Positions 1 through 10,321 of a stretch of 64,000 nt of DNA are shown piece by piece. Each line of letters opens with the position of its first letter. Position 1 is the first letter of the stretch. The notes under the pieces are model-generated. The model was not told where the DNA came from, did no database searches, and saw only the letters and a program-made list of their open reading frames with translations. Source of the DNA: Argopecten irradians (Eukaryota; Mollusca; Bivalvia; Pectinida; Pectinidae); contig NC_091144.1 in assembly GCF_041381155.1 (NCBI RefSeq), forward strand, positions 34,325,262-34,389,261, read 5' to 3'. The position numbers and the translations under genes are program-made.

Positions 1-1640
1 ATATAAATCGTTACAGTGTAAATCGAATGAAGTATAAAGATGTAGCTGTTCGAGAACTAGGTTGTATAATCAAAAATTCATAAGCTATTTTAACACACGA
101 AGAGTACATATGTAATTTAAAATAAACACAATATCGGCCATTTAAATTAAATTACGTATTCCACTTTAACACAGAAATAAAAAAAAATCAATTTAAAAAC
201 TAATATCTGCCAAGCTAGGTTGTTTTAATTTGCGGAATACAATGGATGCTACACACTCGGAGATTAAACAAATATTTTCCTATGAACATTTCTAATTTAA
301 AATTTATGTCTTTCATCCACTAGGAATTCAAAAGGATGGTATTAACATTTATTCGTGTGCTTTATATATATTTATATCTAAGAGTTGGTTTCCTATAAAA
401 CTCACCCCTTTTTGTTCGAAAACGAACAATTTTAGATTAGGGAATACTAGACCAGTCAAAACAATGTGACTTTTGTTTAAAGTGAATAGTCGGGCAAAGG
501 AAACCAGTCTAAATGCGTTCTTTGGCCTTCCAAAAGTCATTGTATACCATAATGATGGTCAAGTTCTGCTTACGGTGTCCAGTTTTGACCATTGAAATTT
601 TGGGGAAGCCCCGTGTAAATTTAGCACAGTTCTAAATATAAATTCGCCAAACTCTTTGAAAACGAGGCTGCGTGGAAATGTCAACATGGACATGTGTGTT
701 TCTCAGTCGTGTCGGTTTCGTTTCGTGTGATAAACCACTAATGCGGTATGCAAATTGTTGTTTTGAGATGATACATTTGATGCAAATGAAGTATTCTTAC
801 ATTAATGACAATGCTTTGTAATCATTTTTCGATAAAAGCATCTTGTAGAATTAAAATCAAGTTTCAAATATGTCACATAAGGTAGGGGACCTTTATACTG
901 GCGCCTATCAATACCAAACATGAGGCGATGGCAAGGGAGACGATAGTACAGTTGAAACTCGTTAAGACGATCTTAAAGATATACAATCTATAACACGAAT
1001 AATGTATAATTTGCCGGTATAAAAGTGACTGTTATCTATATTCTGATAAACAGAAATGCTGAAATATTTAGTTCGTGTTAAACTCGGTTTGTCTCTTAAA
1101 ACAACAATTGAAATGGAGAAATTATGTAATGCGAGGTACAGCTATGTGGTTTGGGATGGACATCGATGTTGCTTATCGTTAATATGATTGAGAGAAATGG
1201 GATGCAGAGGGAAACAATTGTCATGTATTAACGTACGATAAAATTACTTAGACTATGCACTTTCTAAGTTGTAATGTATAATATTCTAAAAAAAAAAAGA
1301 TTATCAGAGCAGTCAATTACTAACGTTGTATTCATCACTAATTTTGAAAGTTTATTTTAACTTCTAGTCTGACAGAAATAACCATCGGATAATAGTGAAA
1401 CGACAGAAGTATTGTATTCCAACGAGCTATACAAAGTTGTCATAATAATTCATGCGCAGAAAGACACGGATCAAAATAAACATCTTTAGTTTATTGTAAT
1501 TATACTCTTTCTGGTAATAACATGCTCATAACGGACTCTATTTAACATTTATAAATAAATGTTGTTAATTTGGTTTTTACAAAACTATAATACATATTGA
1601 ATGAAAAACTCAATTTAATATAAACGGTTTTGAGTAAGGT
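1..1640. other. Non-coding AT-rich stretch
   Basis: No convincing coding region, RNA gene or inverted repeat is visible. Only short chance open frames occur. Confidence 0.5.
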
Positions 1641-2164
1641 TAAAGTGATATGTGCCGTATTTTTCATAGTCACGAATCAAGAGGAGCTTTTAATGTGTTA
1701 TTCAACTCCAAAAGTTACCAACATTTTGAGAATTACAATACTTTCAATATATAGGTTTTAATTTTACAAGTACAAAAAGGACTGAAAATGATTTTTGGCA
1801 GTACTGCCAAAAATCATTATATTGACATCTTTTGTGTAATGAAATGAGTACATACGGCCAGACCATGTTAGTGTCCACAATTTCATTGCACATTTTTAGA
1901 GTATTATTAGCAATTGTAAAGTGATTTCTGAAGATATATTTCCATCATCTAAACATGTAAAAGCCTATAAGGCATAAAAAACAAGAATTTCACAGTGCAT
2001 AACCAATGTGTTCTAACTAACGTTTTTAAGGCATTACATATGATTGTCTGTCCATTTGAATGATTTTCACAGCTTTATTCATTAAAACTTATGGTTTTAA
2101 ATAGATAATTGAAGAAAAAATAACATGTCCAAATTTTCGACCAGTTACGGCACATATAACTTTA
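1641..2164. mobile_element. MITE family M1, copy 1 (524 bp)
   Basis: Terminal inverted repeats of 19 bp: TAAAGTGATATGTGCCGTA at 1641-1659 and its near-perfect reverse complement at 2146-2164 (one mismatch). There is no coding capacity. The left 260 bp has a diverged second copy at about 60084-60390, which shows it is a dispersed element. No clear target duplication was found. The superfamily is unknown. Confidence 0.7.
1788..1817. repeat. Perfect 30-bp palindrome inside M1
   Basis: A perfect palindrome with 15-bp arms (ATGATTTTTGGCAGT and its complement) and no loop, inside the M1 MITE. The M1 copy near 60.2 kb keeps only part of it (TTTTGGCAGT). Confidence 0.85.
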
Positions 2165-2575
2165 AGTGAGGATTAAAGGTAGTACTCGGATGAAAATCGC
2201 CACTGTTCTGCCTAAGACTCGAAATCGCTGCACAATAAGTGGAGTTTTGGTATATAAGTGAGTTTTAGTTTCGGTAGGTAAGACTGGGATACAAAGTGGA
2301 ATGAGATATAATTTTCTCTGTATTAAATTCTGACTGTTTATTGAACAGGCGTCGGCATCACGTGTGTCTTCTGGGAGTTTCTTTTGAATATTATCTGCTT
2401 GTTCATGGGACCTGGTAGCGATAATGTGTCAAGAAGGAGGTCACATTAAAGGACTTTGAGTTGAGTACACATGTCCTACACTTTCAACGTAAACAAAAAA
2501 TATTCGACAAGCTCCATTTCTGAAGTTCAATAGGTTAGACTGTCTGATAATAAGGCTACAGCATCAATGATAAAA
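2165..2575. other. Non-coding, nothing recognised
   Basis: No gene or structured repeat seen between the M1 MITE and the 61-bp tandem array. Confidence 0.5.
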
Positions 2576-3330
2576 CTCAAATAAACATGGTGTTTCAGAA
2601 AAATAGTCCGACTTAATTACGTTAGAAAACCCTAATCTCAAATAAACATGGTGTTTCAGAAAAGAAGTCCGACTTAATTAAACATGATGTTTCGGAAAAA
2701 CAGTCCGACTTAATTACGTTAGAAGTTTCAGAAAAACAGTCCGACTTAATTACGTTATAAAACCCTCATCTCAAATAAACATGGTGTTTCAGAAAAACAG
2801 TCCGACTTAATTACGTTAGAAAACCCTAATCTCAAACAAACATGGTGTTTCAGAAAAACAGCCGACTTAATTACGTAAGAAGTTTCAGAAAAACAGTTCG
2901 ACTTAATTACGTTAGAAAACTCTAATCTCAAATTAACATGGTGTTTCAGTTAAACAGTCCGACTTAATTACGTTATAAAACGCTATAATCTCAAATAAAC
3001 ATGGTGTTTCAGTTAAACAGTCCGACTTAATTACGTTATAAAACGCTAATCTCAAATAAACATGGTGTTTCAGAAAAACAGTCCGACTTAATTACGTTAG
3101 AAGTTTCAGAAAAACAGTCCGACTTAATTACGTTAGAAAACCCAAATCTGAGTTTTAGAAAAGTCAAATATTACCTATACAGTTCCATTTTTGAGTATAA
3201 CTAGCTTGAGCTGATAAAACTCAAATAAATCTGGTGTTTCAGAAAAACAGTCCGACTTAATTACGTTAGAAAACCCAAATCTGAGTTTTAGAAAAGTCAA
3301 ATATTATCTATACAGTTATATTTGAGCTTG
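2576..3330. repeat. 61-bp tandem repeat array with truncated units
   Basis: Roughly a dozen full and partial copies of a 61-bp unit containing CATGGTGTTTCAG, then CAGTCCGACTTAATTACG, then AAAACCC. Several units are shortened by internal deletion, giving a higher-order pattern of full and half units. A short flanking segment (AAATCTGAGTTTTAG...) is itself duplicated at about 3148 and 3278, so the flank was copied together with part of the array. Non-coding minisatellite. Confidence 0.9.
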
Positions 3331-3383
3331 TGAATACAATGCTTTACATAGAAAACGCTTTTTAGTTGATACTGTGTCAGAAA

Positions 3384-3509
3384 TGACGTCATTTGTTTAT
3401 ATTTACATTTTCACTGCAGTCCCACTATATAACCTGACCAAGCGCAGTGGGCAGTCATATCCAATGGACTTCAATCGCTTATGATGACGTCATTATCATT
3501 GTGACGTCA
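3384..3509. promoter_or_regulatory. Cluster of three perfect CRE octamers
   Basis: TGACGTCA occurs at 3384-3391, 3485-3492 and 3502-3509, with a TATA-like CTATATAA between them at about 3424. CRE octamers bind CREB/ATF bZIP factors. No gene start is visible next to the cluster, and TGACGTCA also occurs in repeats elsewhere in this window, so a promoter role is only a possibility. Confidence 0.3.
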
Positions 3510-3632
3510 CAATTGTCGAGCTAGCGACACGTAAAACGGTTGTTTAAATGGCTGTTCCATTCTTAACGATAACGAATGATTAATTCATAATAGATTCAAA
3601 ATCCCTTGGTATGTCAGCAAAAAATTGTAACC

Positions 3633-3815
3633 AAATGTAAATATAAGCATTGAGTATCTTTCAGATGGCATTCATAACCAATATGAATGCCAACTGGACA
3701 GAGGCAAATTCAACATGAAGCGATAGCGCGCTTCATGGAATTTGCCTTTGTCCAGTTGGCATTCATATTGGCTATGAATGCCAACTGAAAGACGTTCAGT
3801 GCTTAAATAAATGTT
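3633..3815. mobile_element. Hairpin element family H, copy A
   Basis: A long imperfect palindrome with arms of about 78 bp and a 6-nt apex loop. The left end AATGTAAATATAAGCATT and right end GCTTAAATAAATGTT match the ends of the elements at 9643, 15754 and 21023. The apex reads AGCG-ATAGCG-CGCT. The arm sequence is not shared with those copies beyond short words, but the two arms within the element are nearly complementary. No coding capacity. Confidence 0.85.
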
Positions 3816-4921
3816 AGCTGGATATTTGATTTATTCAGATGTTTACGTTATTGTATCCGTAATTGCTACCCAAAACTTTGGCTTATTTGACCGTAAAACA
3901 CTGTTCCCGTTTTTCTGAAATTTTCGCAATATTTACTTCTTGTAATGAACCAACTTTTTAGATAATATTTTTGGTGCACTCAAACCAGACCTTTGGTAAT
4001 AACTGACATAGCCGAAATAGCATCCAAAATTTCGTCATTTTCTTTCTTAAAAATGTAGCCTAAATTTGTTGCATTTTGCTTAAATATGTGTGATCATAAT
4101 ATGTAATTATTTATACTTTTTAGAAAATTATATAGTTTGACGACATATAACATTATTTTGATACCGTTTTGGATCAAAAATAGAACCCTGTCATACACAT
4201 CTAATAGACAATAATAATTTGGTCGGAGCACATATAGACCCGTTGGACCTTTTAGATATTTTAAACGTATTTCAAGACTTTGTATTAATATTGCTTCATA
4301 TAACATTTAATTTTAATAAAATTAGTTCGTGGGGAAATTTTCATTATTCGTGAAAGAGGTACATTAAAAAGGAATAGAACTTCTTATTCTCCGTCAATGT
4401 TCCTGTAAGATATTTTATATATATATATTAAGAAATAATGTATCCGTTATAACTTTTGTTTTATTGTATATCATGTTTTTTATTGATCTTTATTTCTACC
4501 AAAACTTCACGTCTATTTCGAAGTCAGTGTTGGAGTAATTCTTTATCGACAGTTGATATAAAAAAATCTGTCACTGAATGTACCTCGGCAAAACCTAGAT
4601 ATCCTTATTTATCTAAGATGACGTCGAATGGTATTGATGCGTGGTTAATGTAATTTCTATTTCATGGATTATAATGTATTATCAAAAAAGTTTCAACTTT
4701 GACATGGTTTCATAAGCACCTTGTACATATTTTATTACCATTAGGATCCGACTCAACATTACAACATTATCAAAGCCTTCTCCCAGTACAATATACAATA
4801 TAAGGCAAAGAAAAGTAAAGGTCAATATAAATTATCATAACTGTGGCAGCATTGTTCTCCGAGTCAAAATACCAATATTTACAATCCTTCTCAGTACGAA
4901 TATTAAAATCTATCGCTGGTC
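3816..4921. other. Non-coding, nothing recognised
   Basis: AT-rich. Small open frames at 4094-4306 and 4456-4653 show no recognisable domain and no codon-use signal, and are treated as chance. Confidence 0.5.
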
Positions 4922-5286
4922 TTAAAGATGCTCCACCGCTGACAAATGGTATATTTTCACTATCAAAAACAGGAGCAGGCGATTTAGTATTTTTCTTCAG
5001 TAACAAAAGTTACTTACTTTACACCATTATAACCTTTGAAAAGTTTGAGCTTCTAATTTTACTTCAAGTTAAAATTACAAAAAAATAATTAATTGCATCC
5101 CGAAAAAATTCCGCGGCACTATATCCTATATGGAATGAAGTACTGATTGCGCATGCACCAAAAGCAAAATACATTATTTTATATTACTTTTTCTGTTAAT
5201 TAGACATATATATACACTATTAAATACCCATTATTGTTCAAGTGATGAATATCATTTATGCTCTGTCGGCGGTGGAGCATCTTTAA
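4922..5286. mobile_element. MITE family M2, copy 1 (365 bp)
   Basis: Terminal inverted repeats of 23 bp beginning TTAAAGATGCTCCACCGC at 4922-4944, mirrored at 5264-5286. The interior matches two other elements in this window in detail, including the word ATCAAAAACAGGAGCA: 58616-58999 (opposite orientation) and 60389-60748. There is no coding capacity; the 78-81-aa open frames inside are products of the repeat. Confidence 0.9.
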
Positions 5287-5405
5287 AAAATAATGCACAT
5301 TTAAATTACAATATTTAAATCTATAGGTAGATTTTCATCTCCCAAAAAAGTAAATTAATATCAATATTTAAATCTAAATCACTGAACCTGTCATTATTAG
5401 TAATA

Positions 5406-5533
5406 TAGTCAGTTACTGACCCCCTATAAAGGCATAGAGGGTCAGTAAGATTTATAGGGGCGGGGGCGTAGCAAGAGCCTCCTATACTTCTTACTGACAC
5501 TCTATGCCTTTATAGGGGGTCAGTAACTGACTA
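5406..5533. repeat. Long hairpin (arms about 55 bp)
   Basis: Near-perfect inverted repeat. The outer arm TAGTCAGTTACTGACCCCCT and its complement bracket a GC-rich apex (GGCGTAGCAAGAGCC). Its ends do not match family H, so it is a separate hairpin element or fold-back repeat. Confidence 0.85.
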
Positions 5534-5540
5534 CATAACG

Positions 5541-6254
5541 AATTTATCGCATCGAGGACCATTTGTTTGTTTCATTCATTCTTTGTTTCCTATTTCATAG
5601 TATTTGTTTGGTCAAGAATATGAAATCAAACTTAAATCATACTGGCGAATGATAACAAACAATCGACCCTTTTAAAATAATTGGCCTACTTCAGTAGGCT
5701 ATACATTTATTTATTCATTTATTAATTTCAAGAATTTTCAAATACACTGTATAAGGAACCTGCAGAATAATACTGAATAATTCATAAACCAACAATAAAT
5801 TCGACATTTCTATGTACACAGTAGGCCTACCTCAATACTACACCAGACCGTCTGTATATTGAAAGCATCGCAAACAAGAGTGACACAAACATCCATCTAA
5901 CATTTTAAGCACAATCTCCTTGATCATCTGTGCATTCTTGCTGAGATAATCACTGAAAAGTTATGCCGATAAATTGGTTGTATAGTGAGGATTGATCTGT
6001 GGATCCGAACACCTCCATTTGTTTATAATCACAGTCTAGAAAACGCTTGAATTGTTACGTTTGACTTTCGCCGCGTCATCAACTTTCAAACTGGCGTAGG
6101 GGAAGCAACTCGTATTTAAAAAAAATGCATTTCATTTCATTTGAAGTATTAAAACGATTAAAATTATTTTTTACACAACAATTAACAAGTAATATATAGT
6201 TTTACAGTAATGAAGTGGTATATTTAGTTGAAGAGAATGTGTTTAAATTTTGAA
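5541..6254. other. Non-coding, nothing recognised
   Basis: No gene, RNA or structured repeat is supported between the hairpin and the MULE-like MITE. Confidence 0.5.
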
Positions 6255-6733
6255 GCGAGGGCGATAGACTGGTTCCCGCCTCAGTTACCTCCCTTGCGTA
6301 CGCTTCACTGAGGACCGGTAGCGGGTAGCCATCTTGAGTGGGAATTCCAACTCCAGAGTAGTGCGCATCATTTCTACGCATGATATGTCATCATGGAGAC
6401 GGCTACTTCCGTTAAGAGAAAATAACGTCATTAACGTCGTTCCTATGAACACTCTAAACTCTGTTAGCACGAAATGATTTCAAAACTTAAGATCTTATTT
6501 ACTTTTGTTTATATATCGTTCAAATAAATTATTTATTCTTTACGTTAAGATCCGTCGCTTCGTGCGTAAAGGGGTTTCCCACGCCTAAAAAAAAGTGATG
6601 CAGGCGAACCGGATATGTAGATTGACCAATCAAAAAAATCATCATGGTTACCCGCTACCGGTCCCTAGTGAGCGGAGCGCAGCCTGGCGGAGAGTAGAGA
6701 ACTAAGGGAAGGGAACCAGTCTAGCGAGGGCGA
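6255..6733. mobile_element. MULE-like MITE with perfect 10-bp target duplication
   Basis: The element proper is 6265-6723 (459 bp). Its termini are inverted repeats TAGACTGGTTCCC (6265-6277) and GGGAACCAGTCTA (6711-6723), with a second inverted pair inside (ACCGGTAGCGGGTA near 6315; TACCCGCTACCGGT near 6650). It is flanked on both sides by the direct repeat GCGAGGGCGA (6255-6264 and 6724-6733). A 9-10-bp duplication is typical of Mutator-like transposition; the family assignment rests on that length only. Confidence 0.8.
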
Positions 6734-7395
6734 CAGCCGCCATATTGCACCATAATAAAATTTGCTAACCAGTGTTAGGGGGTCACCACGTGACGGCTCT
6801 CCGCCAATCATTTGGGGACATTTCTGTCCGAGGTGCGATAAAAAGTAAAGGCCTCTCAATATCAAATCCAGGGCAGTCAAGGAAAAAGCAGAATGCATTT
6901 TCACAAGGGTTGCCACATAAAAATTCAGCGGTTTCTACAACATTAACCCGAAGTACATCATATATCAAATCATTGGTGGCGCAGCTTTGTATGTATAATG
7001 ATGATTTCTACAAATGTTGTTGTTTGTGTCCATCATGCCGCTTCTGTATCCCTACTGACTTTAACCTACTCAATTTTCAAAGTGTAAAACATATATTTAC
7101 ATATTGGTCTTCTTTGGCATAGTAAAACGAGTCTGTATTCATATCACTGTAAGTCGGGTCAGGTAACATAGCAACGACAAGCATAGTTAGGCGGATGAAT
7201 ATTACAATCAAAATGGCCCCTGGCTATTTCTTTGTTTACTTCACGCTCCAACGAGATTTCATCAAAACAAAAACACATGTACTATGAGCTCCTATTTCAT
7301 AACAAACACAAACTATATGTACCAAAACACACAAAAAGTTCTACAAATAATATTATACCATTAAAAAAAAAAAAAAAAAAACATTTTTCCGACGC
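6734..7395. other. Upstream region of the recombinase gene
   Basis: A 116-aa open frame (6772-7122, +) and overlapping minus-strand frames have no recognisable domain. The stretch probably includes the promoter and 5' UTR of the gene starting near 7396, but no promoter element can be singled out. Confidence 0.35.
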
Positions 7396-9292
7396 ATGCC
7401 CTTCATCAACATAAAAAGAATCGTCTGCTCAACAATCATCATGATCATGGAGCAAAATATGTCGGACACTGATGAGAGTCTTAAAGACATGGACATTGGT
7501 CAGTTCAATGTCCCTTTGCCGGATGGGCTCAGTTTTAGTGATGAAGATTCCTTTGATGAGTTGTTTTCAAGTAATACTGTTATTGAGGCATCCGATAATG
7601 CTTCGAACATAGAAATTGAGAAAATGTTGAGAGATTTGAGACAGAGCGAAGACATCCAGATTCCCCAGCCAGGATTACCTGCTATGCCGGCGCCTAAGCC
7701 AAGATTTAAAAGTTTCTCAGAAGAAGAAATTGAAGAGTTTACCATATCCGCCCAAGCGAAAAGTACTCAAAAGAACACTTTATGGGGAATGAAAATATTC
7801 CAAGGTAAGCTTTGATCAAATGTGTAAAACTGCAATAAATAAATAAGGAGTTTAAAAAAAAAATGAAAAAAAAATTGCAGAAACCTGGTATCCAGCTGAT
7901 AGTCCTCTCTCGGTGTTGTTAAAATTTAACCCGTGTAAAACGCCGGAACAGCTTCGGAAATTACAAGTAATTGCATCTTCAATTATATCGCAATTATCAA
8001 GTAATACCGATTACACAGGAGAAAAGTAATATAAACTTTGTTTTTTGTTTTTTTTTCTCCCTGCAGACTGGAGTAACGAGGTATATGGGCATACCACAGA
8101 TATGCATGACATCACTGCAGAAAACTTGGCAACCAAACTAAAAAAATTCTACTGTGAAGCTACCCCTAGAAATGTACAAAAACGAAACGAAAATTTGACA
8201 GAAAAACAAGCCGAAGTCTACCATAAGAACACCATGATAAACATTAGAGCCGCCATCAACCGTCATTTACAAGACTTGAAAAGAGATATCGATATTGTTA
8301 GAGACAAACAGTTTAAACCCGCCAATAAAACCCTTGATGGCCTATTAAAAGTCCGAATGACAACAGGGGCATCCAGAGCAACAAAACACAAAGAAGTAAT
8401 ACCTGAAAATGACATGAAAAAAATCAGCACTTACCTGCAAGGGTCCCTTAATTCTCCTTACATCCTCCGACAGGCGGTTTGGTTTAATTTGGCGTTACAT
8501 TTCGTTTCTCGTGGGCTTGAATTCCACAAGCAACTGCGCTTAGATTCATTTGCGTTTTCCGAGGACGAAAACGGAAATTTTGTGACCCTCAGGCACTTAA
8601 CTCACCAAAAAAATCACACTGGAGGTATTTCAAAATCTGAGGATGAAAACACAAAAAAAATGTATGCTGTCCCGTCTGCCGGCCAGTTTTGTCCCGTGTC
8701 ATTGTTGAAATTACTGATAGATAAAACTGACCCATCAGCAGAAATGTTGTTCAATCAATATCACAAGAATGCTCTCCCAAATGCAGTTTGGTACACTAAG
8801 AAACCACTTGCTCCAAGAACATTCGTTGGCTTCATGCCAGAAATTTGCAAACACAGCGGTGTAAAAAAATACACCGCACACTGCCTCCGCGCGACGGCTA
8901 TTACTGCCATGAATGACTCGGGCTTTGAAGCGCGACATATCATGTTCATGTCTGGACACAGGTCAGAAGCTGCTATACGATCCTACAATCGAACATGCTC
9001 TAATCAACAAAAGAAATCGTTGTCAAATACACTGTCTTGCTTAGCATCTGGCGAAACTCCTCAAAATTCAGCTTCAAATTCTGAAATCGTCCCACGACCA
9101 CGTGTGTTACAACCTTCCCACACAGTCGCACGTAATCTTGACGAAGTTAGGCCTAGTACTAACCTGATGCCGAATGTCGGTGCCTTGGATGAAAACAAAG
9201 CGTATTCCTCCTCCGTTATGTCTAATTATACTTCCACGGGGATGCTAACTAACTCCGTATTCCACGGATGCACATTTAACTTTTCCAACTGA
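7396..9292 (+). CDS. Crypton-type tyrosine recombinase (DUF3504/ZMYM-QRICH1-like), two exons
   Basis: Exon 1 is 7396-7804 (donor GTAAGC) and exon 2 is 8067-9292 (acceptor CTGCAG). Joined, they give 544 aa. The junction is phase 1 and rebuilds the typical WGMKIF-QDW segment at the start of the core-binding domain. Residues 1-115 are acidic and low complexity. The rest matches the phage-integrase-like domain of Cryptons and of vertebrate ZMYM/QRICH1/KIAA1958-type genes. Visible catalytic residues are Arg285 (SRGLEFH), His408-x-x-Arg411 (HCLRAT), His434 (SGHRSE) and the nucleophile Tyr443 (RSYNR). A 100-residue polar tail follows. The start could instead be the Met at 7441 or 7447. All key residues are present, so it may be an active Crypton or a domesticated recombinase-fold gene; the sequence alone does not decide. 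It is flanked by hairpins at 5406 and 9643. A likely poly(A) signal lies at 9500. Confidence 0.8.
7881..8028 (+). other. Possible alternative exon inside the recombinase intron
   Basis: A good acceptor (AAAATTGCAG) at 7871-7880 precedes a coding-looking stretch. Joined in phase to exon 1 it reads ETWYPADSPLSVLLKFNPCK and continues to a stop at 8026-8028. Use as a terminal exon would give a short isoform lacking the recombinase domain. Splicing on from its GTAATA into exon 2 would be out of frame. It has no obvious homology to the main protein. Confidence 0.3.
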
Positions 9293-9499
9293 CGAATCCA
9301 GCTCGTTTTACAAATGGCGTGTCTCTGCAGTGTCACGCGCCGCTTCACAGTGACAGTGTTATCAATGCGCGGACTTGCCGACAGTTTGAATATTTAACAC
9401 AGCGACGTATTAAAAGGCGTTTAATTCACTTTCGGAAACGATTAAATATTTGAAGAAAAACAAATTGTGTTGAATTTTTATTATTTAAAACTCGAATGA

Positions 9500-9505
9500 A
9501 ATAAA
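9500..9505 (+). terminator. Candidate poly(A) signal of the recombinase gene
   Basis: AATAAA about 210 bp after the stop codon at 9290-9292, in an AT-rich stretch. It is the first canonical hexamer downstream. Confidence 0.4.
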
Positions 9506-9642
9506 ATTTTACGAAAATCGTAACAAAAACCCAGGGATTATATTTACCCAGTTCCAGTAGCTGCATAGACTACCGTAGCTACTCTACTTAGCAACCAATA
9601 TATTGTTTCAAAACCTTTAATATAGCTACTTTAGAGGACAAA

Positions 9643-9815
9643 AAATGTAAATATAAGTATTGAAAAGCGTTTTTATTGTGTTTACGGTGGTATGAATGCA
9701 ATGTGGATACAGTCATATTATACATGTAGCGCTAACGCGCTACATTAAATATGACTGTATCCACATTGCATTCATACCACCGTAAACACAATAAAAACGC
9801 TTTTCAATCCTTATG
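9643..9815. mobile_element. Hairpin element family H, copy C
   Basis: An almost perfect palindrome with arms of about 75 bp. The left end is AATGTAAATATAAGTATT and the apex is AGCG-CTAACG-CGCT. It lies about 350 bp after the recombinase stop codon. The left end and apex match copy A (3633) and copy E (15754), but the arms are largely private to this copy. The right end is the least conserved of the four. Confidence 0.85.
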
Positions 9816-10321
9816 TGATGGCACATCCAGAAGTAATAAAATGATTTTTACGTCATAACATGTAACACGATACTGAAGTAATTTGCGGCGAAATGACTCG
9901 ATAAAAAACATATCGATAACTATTACGCACATTAAAACTTACACTTTTGAGTTACGAGAAAAGTTTATAAAAGCTTATTACCACCAACACCCAAATGTAT
10001 TAGAGTTAATTATGTTATTTTCATCTAAAAATGTAAAAAGCTTAACTTTACTGGGAAAATATTTGAACAGAAAAAAAGAAAATTCTCATAAATCTGTAGT
10101 ATATCATACTCATTTATTAGTCAATTTGTTAAATTTGATATGAAGTATATCGGAATTATCCTCCGCCATCTTGAAACTAACAACGAATGTATTTATTATG
10201 TGTTAAACCTATATGCTGTATTGCATTTGGAAAATTAAAAAAAAAATGAAACTTGAAACTTTTGACTCTGAAATAAATGATTTAAATTATTTGATAATTC
10301 AAAACTATCATTAGATAGTGA
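9816..10321. other. Non-coding, nothing recognised
   Basis: An 86-aa open frame (9883-10143) is AT-rich and shows no domain. A candidate 8-bp target duplication of the following hAT element (GATAGTGA) ends at 10321. Confidence 0.45.

Noticed and set aside
6772-7122. 116-codon open frame upstream of the recombinase
   Set aside because: No domain, no splice partner, and overlapping frames on the other strand are equally long.
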